Shown: piece after piece, positions 8,389-17,714 of the stretch
How positions within the stretch are numbered: the stretch's first letter is position 1
Layout of the letters: every line of letters begins with the position of its first letter
Position numbers and translations under genes: made by a program
The notes under the pieces: model-generated
Seen by the model: the letters and a program-made list of their open reading frames with translations, nothing else
The model's database searches: none
Told to the model about the DNA's origin: nothing
DNA from: Candidatus Poribacteria bacterium
GTDB taxonomy: Bacteria; Poribacteria; WGA-4E; WGA-3G
Direction: 5' to 3'
Assembly: GCA_022821965.1 (NCBI GenBank)
Contig: JAJECN010000054.1
Coordinates: 120,009-184,008, forward strand
Length of the DNA stretch: 64,000 nt

Positions 8389-9762
8389 TTAGTTGAATGG
8401 AAGCAACATTTGTTTTGCTGAAAGGGTTGTTTTTGATTCTGGTATAGTCTTTTTTCGCTTTGGTTGCTGATGTTCTTTCTCGTCTCGGATTTTCTCTAAC
8501 AGGACGCTTGCGGACTCATCATTCGGATCCTGTGGTACAAGTTTACCAGAGAATGCATGCTTGAGGATAGACTGCCGTAAACGTTCCGCGCGTTTAAGTT
8601 CGGCATCAAGGGTTGCTTCAATTTCATCAGCGACTGAAAAGTGTCGCTCAAGTTCAGAGACGATTTGCTTTTGTTCGGTAAACGGTGGGATAAGTATCTT
8701 TGCTTTTTCCAAAAATTGAAAATGTCGGGAATATCCTCTGTCCGGAAGTGAAATTGCACGAAGAAAATAATAAAACAGTTTCGGATGGTACATTTCTTGA
8801 GATTTTATCACCTTTATCCCATCAGCCCCACCTACAAAATCAAAGTCTACATATTTAATTGCTTTAGTATGGTCTCCAAAAACAATAACTGGTAATTCAC
8901 ATTCAACATTTAGTTCCTCGTCGTTTGTGTATCCTCCGATAAAGGACAATCCCTGATCTATTACGGGCAATTTTCCTTCAAGTTCATAGTCCCCTTTTTT
9001 TAGTTTCTTGCCACTTAGAGATACCTTTTTTATGGTTTTTCCAACCGTTGTCTCTTCCCAATTTTCAGGAAACTCAGTTGAGTTACTCATTGGTCGAGAC
9101 TTATTTGAATTCCTTTCACGCCATTTCCTTGTCAATTCTCCTTCAAAGGCAGCTTTGAGGATTGAGCGGTGGTAACGTTGCAACTGCACTTGTGCTTTTT
9201 TTAGATTATCAACCGCTGCGTCTAATTGTGTAAACAACACCTCTAATTTGGCTACGATACGGCGTTGTTCTGCCAGCGGTGGAAGTGGGATTTCCAACTC
9301 AGCAAGTGTTTTGGGACCTAAGCGCAGTCTACCTGTTGTGCCTTGCATTCTCTCGGCGAGCAAGGCTCGAACATCAGGAAGTAACAAATAATAAAAAAGA
9401 TAGAATTTGTCACTGACACCTTCAACTTCACGAATAGGGATAATCTCAGTTGTTGCGACACCAAATTTCGTCGGCAACTCCGGGATAATACACTGTTTTC
9501 CATTTTCAAAAGACGGTGTAATTTTAGCCAGAAGGATGTCCCCTGGTTCAAAGTAAGTTCCGCTACTTAATTTATCAGTTGTTTTGAGTATAAATTCCTT
9601 TGAAAATAACGTGGCAATTGGAATCAAATTCATTGGCACGAACGGAACTTCATTATACTCAGAATATCGTAAGTCTTTTGGCTTTTTGGTAAACGTAGCT
9701 GCCTCCTCAAACCTTACGATCCGCCAATTCAGTGGCAAATCCTTTTGATTCATGTTGCTCAT
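8389..9762 (-). CDS. hsdS: Type I restriction-modification specificity subunit
   Basis: Recognises the bipartite DNA target and bridges HsdM subunits. The 457-residue protein has two target-recognition domains, each followed by a conserved region with the characteristic LPPLAEQRRIVAKLEVLFTQ and IPPFTEQKQIVSELERHFS motifs and a long dimerising helix (FTQLDAAVDNLKKAQ; AELKRAERLRQSIL). I choose ATG 9762 (MSNMNQKD) because AGGGAA lies just upstream, rather than the in-frame start at 9798. The two target-recognition domains differ from each other, so the target should be asymmetric. Confidence 0.93.
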   Translation of the reverse strand: MSNMNQKDLPLNWRIVRFEEAATFTKKPKDLRYSEYNEVPFVPMNLIPIATLFSKEFILKTTDKLSSGTYFEPGDILLAKITPSFENGKQCIIPELPTKFGVATTEIIPIREVEGVSDKFYLFYYLLLPDVRALLAERMQGTTGRLRLGPKTLAELEIPLPPLAEQRRIVAKLEVLFTQLDAAVDNLKKAQVQLQRYHRSILKAAFEGELTRKWRERNSNKSRPMSNSTEFPENWEETTVGKTIKKVSLSGKKLKKGDYELEGKLPVIDQGLSFIGGYTNDEELNVECELPVIVFGDHTKAIKYVDFDFVGGADGIKVIKSQEMYHPKLFYYFLRAISLPDRGYSRHFQFLEKAKILIPPFTEQKQIVSELERHFSVADEIEATLDAELKRAERLRQSILKHAFSGKLVPQDPNDESASVLLEKIRDEKEHQQPKRKKTIPESKTTLSAKQMLLPFN

Positions 9763-9772
9763 CTGTTCCCTT

Positions 9773-9946
9773 TTATTGGATTTTAGCGAGACGTTCACCG
9801 ATGGAACGCAGTGCCTTTTTTACGCTGCCTTGTTCAGGTGGTGTTTCGGGCTTCGGTGTAGTAGTGTAAGCGGCGTGTGGTGCCAATCGTTCGTCAATGC
9901 AATGAATCGGTGTGTTGATTCCCTTTACTTCTTTTGGCGTTGGCAT
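9773..9946 (-). CDS. Candidate 57-aa small protein between hsdR and hsdS
   Basis: A short frame from ATG 9946 to TAA 9773 encodes a protein with a Thr/Pro-rich middle (TTTPKPETPPEQ) and an amphipathic, basic C-terminal helix (VKKALRSIGERLAKI). GAGGG lies about 9 nt upstream and its stop is 10 nt before the chosen hsdS start, so spacing fits an operon gene. No family is recognised. Coding is supported by context and the well-ordered C-terminal helix, but at this length chance cannot be excluded. Confidence 0.45.
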   Translation of the reverse strand: MPTPKEVKGINTPIHCIDERLAPHAAYTTTPKPETPPEQGSVKKALRSIGERLAKIQ

Positions 9947-10100
9947 CTATGGATCCCTCTTTGGTGTGTTTTCCAGCTTGGAACAAAGGCGTTAGCGTAC
10001 AGTTGGTGGAACCTTATCAAAAAGTTTAGCACAAATTTGACTTGGATGCAAGCCGTTTTAATCACCATACATGAGGCATTGACTTGACAGGCGGCTTCCC

Positions 10101-10146
10101 CAAAATCCGCGAAATCTGTGTCATCCGCGACAATCCGCGATTCAGA
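10101..10146. repeat. Interspersed AATCCGCG repeat, copy 1
   Basis: Runs of ATCCGCG/ATCTGTG units ending in AATCCGCGATTCAGA. A second copy in the same orientation is at 12691-12736, so the two flank hsdR. The rest of 9947-10190 shows no other feature. Confidence 0.7.
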
Positions 10147-10190
10147 CAATTGACAAAGTATCAACACAACCATCTTAAAATATACGGAAA

Positions 10191-12608
10191 TTAGGAAACC
10201 AATTTCTTTGTAAGTTCCTTTAGTAAATCATCTAAATCATCACCGAAGAGTTCGTAAACTTTCGCACCGTTGCCGTGTTCCGCGAAAGGTGTGTATTCAA
10301 AATCAGACATTTGAATATCAAGTGAAGTGGCAATATGGTCACGTATCATTTCGAGCCATTTGTGTTGTTCTGCGTTAAAGTCTCTACCCTCTAACCATGC
10401 CGCAAAATTTCGGTTGACAGTTGTACTAAACGGCTCCAGAAAAAGATTGGACTCCATAGCAAATCGTACCAGTGATATCAGGTCTGTACGTTGTTCCGTA
10501 TTTCCTTGAACGTTTTCTGATGACCTTCTTTTGTAAGCCAACCATAATGACTCGCGACTTAGGCTGCTTGAATGCTGTAGCAAAGCTTCTTCTAACACTT
10601 TTAAATTGTCTTCAGTCAATGCCCCTTGTGCCCCTTGCACCCTACAAAGAATTTGCAATGCTGGCAATTCGTCCACATTTTGATTAATGAATTGTTTAAA
10701 GGCATGAATCACTGTGCTTGCTTGTGTGAAACTTTGATCGTCAAAACCTGTTTCAATAACCCGGTCCACGCTTACATCGTCAAGGATCTGGTTGGGGTCT
10801 CTTTCCCGCTGTCCATTTGGATCAGTAGAAGGTGGTTCACTGGATTGTGGTTGTGAATCGGTTTTGACGGATTCACAGACCCCGACAGCATCAACGATAA
10901 TGAAGTGTGTTTTGGTGGTCGCATCACCGGTGACAGCGCGTAAATCGTCTGTATTGATGGTACGCACGCCGCGCCCTTTCATCTGCTCAAAGTATCCGCT
11001 GGATCGGACTGCCCTCATAAAGATCAAACACTCAAGCGGTTTAATATCGGTGCCGGTAGAAATCATATCAACGCTCACGGCGATTCGGAAGATCGGATCT
11101 GTGCGAAATCTTCTGATGAGTTCCTCCGGTTTATCGCTCTGATAGGTAATCTTTTGGCAGAAATCATCGCCTCTGGCGAATACATCTCGGACAATATGGA
11201 CAATATCCTCGGCGTGAGAGTCGTCTTTCGCAAAGATAAGCGTTTTGGGAACAATCCTTCTACTGGGAAAGAGATCGGTGAAAAGTTTATCCTTGAAAGT
11301 CTGAATCACTGTCCGAATCTGGTCTTCGGCAACAACCTCCCGATCTAACTGGTTTTCCGTATATTCAACATCAGCGTCTAACTCGTCCCAATGGAGTCGT
11401 CGGGTTTCCCTATCTCGCCTTGCTATATAATGTCCTGCCTCAATATGGCTGCCGCTTTGCGTAATTTCGGTTTCAATCTTATAGACGTAGTAACCGACAT
11501 TTACATCGTCTTCAATGGCTTGCTCGTGGCGGTATTCATAAACGAGATTGTGATCGAAAAAGCCGATTGTTTGTCTATACGGTGTTGCGGTGAGTCCGAC
11601 AATAAAAGCGTCAAAGTATTCCAACACATGTCGCCATTTACCATAGATGGAGCGGTGACATTCATCAACGATGATAACGTCAAAGGTGTCAATTGGGATT
11701 TCTGGGTTATAGGTAACAAACTGTGGTGAAGCGTCTTCAGTATCATTTTCAAAGGCGGATGTCTCTTCCTCTTCCGATTCATAGTCGGTTTCGCCTTTTA
11801 GCATAGAATAGAGGCGTTGAAGTGTCGTAATACAGACCTGACTGGGTTCATCAATAAAATTGCTGGAGAGGTATTGGGCGTTATAAAGTTCCGTGAATTT
11901 CCTACCATCATCAGGCGTTGTGTAAGACTGAAATTCACTGTGGGTTTGTCTGCCAAGGTTCCGCCGGTCTACAAGAAAAAGAACACGTTTAATATTCGCA
12001 AATTTGATAAGTCGGTACGCGCTACTTACAGCGGCGTGCGTTTTTCCGCTGCCAGTCGCCATTTGAATTAAGGCACGCGGGCGTGATTCTGCTAACGATT
12101 TTTCAAGTTCGGTTATTGCCCCAAATTGACAATCTCTTAGGGAACCTTTTTCTAATCGCGGTATATCCGTTTTAAGTCTCTCGCGCAAGGTTCTGGGTTG
12201 ATGAAAGGCGTTGGCAAGTGCTTCAGGTGTATGAAATGTAAATATGTTTCGAGAACGAGAATCAGGATCCCGAATATCCTGAAAGTATGTCTCAACTCCA
12301 GTTGAGGCGTAGGAAAAGAAAAATCTGGTGCGATTCGGCAAGTCATCTGGCAAATTCGCACGATATCGTTCTGCTTGTTGAAGGGCTCCGCTGAGAGTCG
12401 TGCCTTCTGGTTTGGCTTCAATAACCCCGATTGCAACGCCACTGATAAAGAGGAGATAATCCGCCCGCTGATTCGCTCTCAACCGATACTCACGCACAGC
12501 CACACCCAACGCAGCAGCTGTATCACGTTCAGCATAATTTTGGATGTGCCATCCTGCTGCTTCAAGCATTCTGTCTATATGGCGCCTTGCGTTCTGTTCG
12601 GGAGTCAT
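10191..12608 (-). CDS. hsdR: Type I restriction endonuclease / translocase subunit
   Basis: ATP-dependent translocating endonuclease subunit of 805 residues. The N-terminal nuclease core has D50 and E64-A-K66 (VIEAKPEG). The SF2 helicase part has Walker A ATGSGKT at 184-190, a DECH box (VDECHRS) near residue 315, and motif VI QMKGRGVRT near 505. The C-terminal region resembles the EcoEI-type HsdR tail. It is the first gene of the minus-strand operon; 240 bp separate it from the small ORF downstream. It is flanked by similar short repeats at 10101-10146 and 12691-12736. All key motifs look intact. Confidence 0.93.
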   Translation of the reverse strand: MTPEQNARRHIDRMLEAAGWHIQNYAERDTAAALGVAVREYRLRANQRADYLLFISGVAIGVIEAKPEGTTLSGALQQAERYRANLPDDLPNRTRFFFSYASTGVETYFQDIRDPDSRSRNIFTFHTPEALANAFHQPRTLRERLKTDIPRLEKGSLRDCQFGAITELEKSLAESRPRALIQMATGSGKTHAAVSSAYRLIKFANIKRVLFLVDRRNLGRQTHSEFQSYTTPDDGRKFTELYNAQYLSSNFIDEPSQVCITTLQRLYSMLKGETDYESEEEETSAFENDTEDASPQFVTYNPEIPIDTFDVIIVDECHRSIYGKWRHVLEYFDAFIVGLTATPYRQTIGFFDHNLVYEYRHEQAIEDDVNVGYYVYKIETEITQSGSHIEAGHYIARRDRETRRLHWDELDADVEYTENQLDREVVAEDQIRTVIQTFKDKLFTDLFPSRRIVPKTLIFAKDDSHAEDIVHIVRDVFARGDDFCQKITYQSDKPEELIRRFRTDPIFRIAVSVDMISTGTDIKPLECLIFMRAVRSSGYFEQMKGRGVRTINTDDLRAVTGDATTKTHFIIVDAVGVCESVKTDSQPQSSEPPSTDPNGQRERDPNQILDDVSVDRVIETGFDDQSFTQASTVIHAFKQFINQNVDELPALQILCRVQGAQGALTEDNLKVLEEALLQHSSSLSRESLWLAYKRRSSENVQGNTEQRTDLISLVRFAMESNLFLEPFSTTVNRNFAAWLEGRDFNAEQHKWLEMIRDHIATSLDIQMSDFEYTPFAEHGNGAKVYELFGDDLDDLLKELTKKLVS

Positions 12609-12690
12609 TTTTTGTTATGCTTCGTTGGTAACCTTATACCAATTTTGAAACGCTTCATAACTAAAGCTACGTAGCATCGGAACAGGGGCT

Positions 12691-12736
12691 TAAAATCCGC
12701 GTAATCCGATAAATCCGTGCAAATCCGCGATTCAGA
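12691..12736. repeat. Interspersed AATCCGCG repeat, copy 2
   Basis: Same unit structure and orientation as 10101-10146, ending in AATCCGCGATTCAGA. It lies upstream of hsdR and just beyond the terminator of the isomerase gene. Confidence 0.7.
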
Positions 12737-12737
12737 A

Positions 12738-12771
12738 AAAAAATAAAGAGGGCAGGCACAGTGACCTGCCC
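12738..12771 (-). terminator. Rho-independent terminator of the isomerase gene
   Basis: On the minus strand GGGCAGG pairs with CCTGCCC around an 8-nt loop and is followed by CTTTATTTTTTTT. It lies 49 nt beyond the stop of the 12820-13575 gene. Confidence 0.8.
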
Positions 12772-12819
12772 TATGTCCACCTCTTGTGGGAGGGTTTGTA
12801 ACCCCGATGCCTATCACAC

Positions 12820-13575
12820 TTAGACGTTACACACGTCATAAGCGTGTTGCATCGCATCAAAGGCATCACCCTTGGGACCGAATTCATGTCCCACGTAGAG
12901 TTCGTATCCGGTATTTGCGATGGCGCGCATCACGGCAGGATAGTAGATTTCCTGCTCGTCATCGAGATCGTGACGACCCGGATTGCCTGCGGTGTGATAA
13001 TGACCGATGTATTCGCTGTAATCGGTGATGTTCCGAATGAGGTCGCCTTCCATAATCTGCATGTGATAGATGTCGTAGAGGAGCTGCGCCCGTGGTGAAC
13101 CGACACCTTTGCAAACCTCAACGCCCCACGCCGTCGTGTCGCACTGATAATCTGGATGGTTGACTTTGCTGTTCAGAAGTTCAACGCAAAGGTTGATGCC
13201 CTTCTCTTCAGCATATTTGGTGACGCGTGACAACCCTGCTATCGTGTTATCGCGTCCCTCTTCTTCGGATCTACCTTCTCGGTTTCCAGAGAAGCAGATG
13301 AGTCCGGGAATATCGTTTTCCGCCGCGATGTCGATGTTTTGGTGGATTTCGTCCTCAATCCGGTCGTGGTTACTCGGATCGTTCAACCCGGATGGAAGTG
13401 AGCCGTGGCCCACAATAATAGCAACGCGCATTCCATGGTCTTGAACAACCGACCAGTATTCTGCGGGAAGCATCTCAACGGATTTATAACCAATTTCAGC
13501 GGCTTTTTTGATAACGTCTACTGGGTCTCTACCACGACTGAAACCGCCGAAACAGATGGATTGATTAATTGGCAT
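12820..13575 (-). CDS. Hydroxypyruvate isomerase-like TIM-barrel protein
   Basis: A 251-residue xylose-isomerase-like TIM barrel of the sugar phosphate isomerase/AP endonuclease superfamily, closest in pattern to hydroxypyruvate isomerases. Seen: CVELLNSKVNHPDYQCD with a metal-ligand Glu, LLYDIYHMQIMEGDL with Asp and His ligands, GHYHTAGNPGRHDLDDEQEI and the C-terminal YVGHEFGP Glu. I choose ATG 13575 (MPINQS) because AGAGAG lies upstream; an earlier in-frame start at 13605 lacks that support. It is 71 nt downstream of a Gfo/Idh gene on the same strand, which suggests a shared sugar or polyol pathway. The exact substrate is not determined. Confidence 0.8.
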   Translation of the reverse strand: MPINQSICFGGFSRGRDPVDVIKKAAEIGYKSVEMLPAEYWSVVQDHGMRVAIIVGHGSLPSGLNDPSNHDRIEDEIHQNIDIAAENDIPGLICFSGNREGRSEEEGRDNTIAGLSRVTKYAEEKGINLCVELLNSKVNHPDYQCDTTAWGVEVCKGVGSPRAQLLYDIYHMQIMEGDLIRNITDYSEYIGHYHTAGNPGRHDLDDEQEIYYPAVMRAIANTGYELYVGHEFGPKGDAFDAMQHAYDVCNV

Positions 13576-13646
13576 AATTCTCTCTTTCTTTAAAGTAGTA
13601 GGCACGTTCCTCCGTGCCGTAACGACGCGTACGTGCCTGTAATTTT

Positions 13647-14612
13647 CTACAAGTCAATAGCCTTACCGGTGCGGAAGGAGGTACTCGCGGCGAGCATAAT
13701 ACGGAGTGTCTCTAATGCGTCGCTATAAGGCGATAGGATCTGAGAGGAATCTCCGCTCTTCACCGCATCAATAAAGACACGATCCCGGTCCTGCCCGCCA
13801 TCTCCCGGAAGTGGTTCTGTCTCTCCACCTCGATTTACGTTGTTCGGACCACCGACGGTGACAACGAGTCCACGGGTGAACACTTCAAGGTGGACGCGCC
13901 CGAAACCTTCCATCGCACAAGCCGAGACGATGTTCGCAACAGCACCGTTCTTGAATTCGATGTTCACCATACTGATATCGTCTATGTCATAGTTTTCGAT
14001 ATGTGTCATACTACCGCTTGCGGCGACACCGTGTACGGTCTTTCCATCACTACCGACGAGGAAGCGTGCGAGATCGAAGATGTGTGTTGTTTGTTCGACG
14101 TGCTGCCCGCCGGATTCTGCGCGCACGCGCCACCACGGTGTACCGGGCATTCCGCCCATCCAATAGCCGAGTGCACCGAGAATTTGGGGTTGCTCTTCAA
14201 GCATCGCCTTCGCATTCTGTGCATTGCCGCCATAACGCCAATGATAACCGACACTCGTGACCACGCCACTCTGTTCAACATATTCATTAATAATAATCGC
14301 CGGTTCTAATTCGGAATGAATCGGCTTCTCAATGAACATCGCTATGCCCTGTTCACAAGCGATACGTTCCTGTTCGCCGTGGGCAAAGGGTGGTGTACAA
14401 ATATAAACCGCGTCCAGTTCCTCTTTATCATACATGACGCGGTAATCGGTGTAAGCATTGCCACCGAATTCTTCGGCACGTCCTTTTGCGCGGTCTTCCG
14501 AAATATCGCACATCGCACAAAATTCGACATCCTCAAAATTCTCTTTAAGGTTGTTCATGTGCGCGCCTGCCATACCACCGGTTCCGATAAAACCGAGTTT
14601 CACTTTATCCAT
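13647..14612 (-). CDS. Gfo/Idh/MocA family NAD(P)-dependent oxidoreductase
   Basis: A 321-residue dehydrogenase or aldose/inositol oxidoreductase. The N-terminal Rossmann motif is GFIGTGGMAGAH at residues 8-19; CTPPFAHG and the EKP motif (MFIEKPIHSE) that supplies the catalytic Lys follow. The C-terminal alpha/beta domain has SGGQHVEQTTHIFDLARFL. AAGGAGAAAAT precedes the ATG. It is divergent from the IolE-like gene at 14839 and followed by the hydroxypyruvate isomerase-like gene, a grouping typical of polyol or sugar-acid catabolism. Substrate unknown. Confidence 0.85.
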   Translation of the reverse strand: MDKVKLGFIGTGGMAGAHMNNLKENFEDVEFCAMCDISEDRAKGRAEEFGGNAYTDYRVMYDKEELDAVYICTPPFAHGEQERIACEQGIAMFIEKPIHSELEPAIIINEYVEQSGVVTSVGYHWRYGGNAQNAKAMLEEQPQILGALGYWMGGMPGTPWWRVRAESGGQHVEQTTHIFDLARFLVGSDGKTVHGVAASGSMTHIENYDIDDISMVNIEFKNGAVANIVSACAMEGFGRVHLEVFTRGLVVTVGGPNNVNRGGETEPLPGDGGQDRDRVFIDAVKSGDSSQILSPYSDALETLRIMLAASTSFRTGKAIDL

Positions 14613-14713
14613 ATTTTCTCCTTAAAATGGGTAATTACGGAAAATCCCTAAGTTTCACTGCTATAGTTTAACAAATGGCACTGTTATATAGCAAGAAATT
14701 TTTTTGGCAATTG

Positions 14714-14722
14714 TGCTATAAT
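14714..14722 (+). promoter_or_regulatory. Extended -10 promoter candidate (TGCTATAAT)
   Basis: TGCTATAAT is a perfect extended -10 element in the divergent intergenic region, pointing to the gene at 14839; no good -35 is seen. Bases 14733-14802 hold GTCGGCAGTCAG...CCGACTGCTGAC inverted repeats of the interspersed type. Confidence 0.45.
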
Positions 14723-14838
14723 ATTTTAGAGGGTAGTCGGCAGTCAGTCATCAGTAAAGACGTTTGGTTTAATCAGAAACCGCTTTACCGACTGCTGACA
14801 AACGATGGTTTCCGATAGCCAAAATAGGAGGAAAGGGA

Positions 14839-15630
14839 ATGGGTTTCAAATTTGGATATAGTACTTTACGTTGGCAGACCCCAGATTTTGAGGAATTGTT
14901 GACGCAATTGAAGGACGCAGGATGGGACGGCTGGGAGATGCGGCAGTCTTTGGATTGGGTCGGCACACCACAACACATCCGACAGGTGTGTAGCAATGCC
15001 GATCTGCCCGTCGCTGCCGTAACAGCACGCGGACTGCCGATCGACAAAAACCCAGAACAGATGGAACTGAATAAACGCCGGATAGACTTCGCCGCAGAGG
15101 TTGAAGCCGACTGTTTCATGTTCATGGGAGCAGGCAAACCACAGGATCGTCCCGTTAATAACGCCGACCTCGCAGCACTCGCTGACGTTTCCGAGGAATG
15201 GGCAGAGTATGCCTCGCAATACGGCTTGGATGTTTGTTACCATATCCACACAAACACGACAGTCGATTCTATTGAGGACTGGGCGAAATATATGAGTCTG
15301 CTCCGAAAGTGCAAATTGTGTATAGATGTATCGCATTCCGCACTTTGGGGCTACGATCCGATTGAATCGATTCGTCGTTACAGTGATGTCCTCGTCTACG
15401 TCCATCTTCAGGATTATTCAGGCTACACAGGCGGCGATGAAAGTACATATGAAGTGGACTGGGTGGATGTTGGTGCTGGCACTGTCATGGATTTCCCCGG
15501 TATCATGTCCACTTTGGAAGAACTCAATTATGACCGGTGGGTTACGGCGTGTCCCGGACAGGTCGAGAAGCGTTCGGATCTGGAACGTATGTCGGTGAAT
15601 CGTGAGTATTTGCGGGAATTAGGTTATTAA
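14839..15630 (+). CDS. Sugar phosphate isomerase/epimerase (IolE-like TIM barrel)
   Basis: A 263-residue xylose-isomerase-like TIM barrel similar to inosose dehydratase (IolE) and related epimerases. The N-terminal strand GYSTLRWQTPDFEELL, DCFMFMGAGKP, VCYHIHTNTTVDS with a metal-binding His, LCIDVSHSALWG with Asp and His ligands, and VYVHLQDYSGY mark the metal-centre strands. AGGAGGAAAGGG lies just before the ATG. It is 22 nt upstream of the GlmL-like gene and divergent from a Gfo/Idh gene, so the region may encode polyol breakdown. IolE versus another epimerase cannot be settled by eye. Confidence 0.8.
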   Translation: MGFKFGYSTLRWQTPDFEELLTQLKDAGWDGWEMRQSLDWVGTPQHIRQVCSNADLPVAAVTARGLPIDKNPEQMELNKRRIDFAAEVEADCFMFMGAGKPQDRPVNNADLAALADVSEEWAEYASQYGLDVCYHIHTNTTVDSIEDWAKYMSLLRKCKLCIDVSHSALWGYDPIESIRRYSDVLVYVHLQDYSGYTGGDESTYEVDWVDVGAGTVMDFPGIMSTLEELNYDRWVTACPGQVEKRSDLERMSVNREYLRELGY

Positions 15631-15652
15631 TAAAGATAGGAGATAAAGGCGT

Positions 15653-17467
15653 ATGAACAAACCAGCGGAGGACATCCGCTCTATTCTTGCCACCGATTGT
15701 GGTAGCACAACGACAAAAGCCATTCTGATTGAGAAACGGGGAGACGAATATCAACTGATTGTGCGTGGCGAAGCACCCACCACTGTTGAAGCACCCGTTG
15801 AAGACGTAACGGCAGGCGTTATCAATGCGATCACCGAAGTTGAGGAACTCGCCGGACGTAAACTCCTTGATGATGGTGTTATCCTCAAACCACAGCGCGG
15901 AGACGAAGGCGTTGACATCTATATATCAACCAGCAGTGCTGGCGGTGGGCTACAGATGATGGTAGCAGGTGTTGTCCGCAACCTGACAGGGGAAAGCGCA
16001 GAGCGTGCAGCGTTAGGCGCGGGTGCGATTGTTATGGATGTTATCGCCTCTAACGATAAACGCCTCCCTCACGAAAAAATCGAACGCATCCGACACCTCC
16101 GACCCGATATGCTACTCCTTTCCGGGGGCGTTGATGGCGGAACGACTTCTCACGTTGTTGAATTGGCGGAAATTATCGCCGCTGCGCGTCCCAGACCGCG
16201 GTTGGGCATCGCCTATGAACTTCCTCTTATCTATGCAGGCAACATAGACGCACGTGACGCTATTCAAGAACGTCTACAAGACGTGATGGCGTTGGAAATG
16301 GTGGACAACCTCCGTCCCGTTTTAGAGCGTGAAGATTTAATGCCGACCCGCCACAAGATTCAGGAACAATTTCTTGAGCACGTTATGGCGCACGCGCCCG
16401 GCTACAGGAAACTCATCGATTGGACAGACGCGCCTATTATGCCGACACCCGGTGCAGTCGGTGAGATAATTCAGACCGTCTCTTCGCAACAAGATATTGA
16501 AGTCGTTGGGGTTGACATCGGCGGTGCGACGACCGATGTGTTCTCCGTTTTTAAGAACCGAGAGGCAGAACCGATCTTCAACCGCACTGTCAGTGCGAAC
16601 CTCGGTATGAGTTATAGCGTCTCCAATGTCCTTGCTGAGACCGGCTTAGAGAACGTTCTCCGGTGGGTGCCGTTTGACATTGAAGAGGGCGATCTCCGCA
16701 ACCGAATCAAAAATAAGATGATTCGTCCGACGACAATTCCGCAAACCTTACAAGAGTTGATTCTTGAGCAGGCAATTGCGCGTGAGGCACTCCGACTCGC
16801 CTTTGAGCAGCACAAACAACTCGCTGTCGAATTGCGAGGCGTGCAACAACAACGCACTATCTCTGAAGCCTTCGATCAGGCGGAAAGCGGTCAAACCCTC
16901 GTTAATATGCTCTCTTTAGATATGCTCGTTGGCAGTGGTGGTGTTTTATCGCACGCACCCCGTCGTCAGCAAGCGATGCTCATGATGATAGACGCGTTCC
17001 AACCGGAAGGCACAACCCATCTGGCTGTTGATAGCATCTTTATGATGCCACAACTCGGTGTGCTTGCACAAGTGAACCCTGAAGCCGCGACGCAGGTCTT
17101 TGAACGGGATTGCCTCATCCATTTAGGCACTGCTATTGCCCCTATCGGCGTTGGAAAGGTGGGTGAGGCGTGCCTCTCCGTTGAAATTAACATCGCCGGG
17201 AATCCGCTGATCACAGAAGACATTCCTTACGGTGAACTACGGTTATATTCGCTATCACTCGGTGAAAAGGCATCGTTAAAACTCCATCCCTCGCGACGAT
17301 TTGATGTCGGTGCAGGGACCGGAAACGTGGTTGAAGCAGAGGCGATGGGCGGGGTCGTTGGGTTGGTGATTGATACCCGTGGCAGACCCCTTGAGATACC
17401 CGCAGATACTACACAACGCGTCGCGCAGCTTACCGAATGGCAAACTGCTTTGGATGCGTATCCATAA
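15653..17467 (+). CDS. glmL: GlmL/MutL-family ASKHA ATPase
   Basis: A 604-residue protein of the GlmL/MutL family, named for the accessory protein of methylaspartate (glutamate) mutase and thought to act as a reactivator of coenzyme B12 mutases. It has both ASKHA phosphate motifs: ATDCGSTTTKAIL at residues 13-25 and GVDIGGATTDVFSV near residue 285, plus the Gly-rich SGGVDGGTTSHV. GATAGGAGATAAAGG precedes the ATG. No mutase gene (glmS/glmE) is nearby, so its partner is elsewhere or it has another role. A standard promoter lies 95 nt beyond its stop, so transcription of the following family is separate. Confidence 0.8.
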   Translation: MNKPAEDIRSILATDCGSTTTKAILIEKRGDEYQLIVRGEAPTTVEAPVEDVTAGVINAITEVEELAGRKLLDDGVILKPQRGDEGVDIYISTSSAGGGLQMMVAGVVRNLTGESAERAALGAGAIVMDVIASNDKRLPHEKIERIRHLRPDMLLLSGGVDGGTTSHVVELAEIIAAARPRPRLGIAYELPLIYAGNIDARDAIQERLQDVMALEMVDNLRPVLEREDLMPTRHKIQEQFLEHVMAHAPGYRKLIDWTDAPIMPTPGAVGEIIQTVSSQQDIEVVGVDIGGATTDVFSVFKNREAEPIFNRTVSANLGMSYSVSNVLAETGLENVLRWVPFDIEEGDLRNRIKNKMIRPTTIPQTLQELILEQAIAREALRLAFEQHKQLAVELRGVQQQRTISEAFDQAESGQTLVNMLSLDMLVGSGGVLSHAPRRQQAMLMMIDAFQPEGTTHLAVDSIFMMPQLGVLAQVNPEAATQVFERDCLIHLGTAIAPIGVGKVGEACLSVEINIAGNPLITEDIPYGELRLYSLSLGEKASLKLHPSRRFDVGAGTGNVVEAEAMGGVVGLVIDTRGRPLEIPADTTQRVAQLTEWQTALDAYP

Positions 17468-17561
17468 CTCTTTATAATCTCGGTGGATATGGTTTCTAAC
17501 CGCCTCGCGACTCTTCATTGAAATCCTAAATGAAACGACAATATTTTTTTTCGTTACGCGC

Positions 17562-17590
17562 TTGACAAATTTTCGTTAAAAATTTACAAT
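17562..17590 (+). promoter_or_regulatory. Sigma-70 promoter of the first secreted paralogue
   Basis: TTGACA (17562-17567), 17-bp spacer, TACAAT (17585-17590). It leaves a leader of about 115 nt before the ATG at 17715, with AAGGAGGAAAT as ribosome-binding site. Confidence 0.8.
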
Positions 17591-17714
17591 GTGTGCATAA
17601 TGTGTAAATTGCCCAGCGAATCTGAGTTACATTTAGAAGACTCACGCAACCTTTTGGTGAAATACGCAGGTTTCCAAAATCTGCTGTTTCATGTCCTATA
17701 AGGAGGAAATTTCA

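Noticed and set aside
9925..10173. 82-aa minus-strand ORF
   Set aside because: Its N-terminal part is translated AATCCGCG repeat; the rest has no coding character or ribosome-binding site.
12605..12817. 70-aa minus-strand ORF upstream of hsdR
   Set aside because: Runs through a terminator hairpin and an interspersed repeat.
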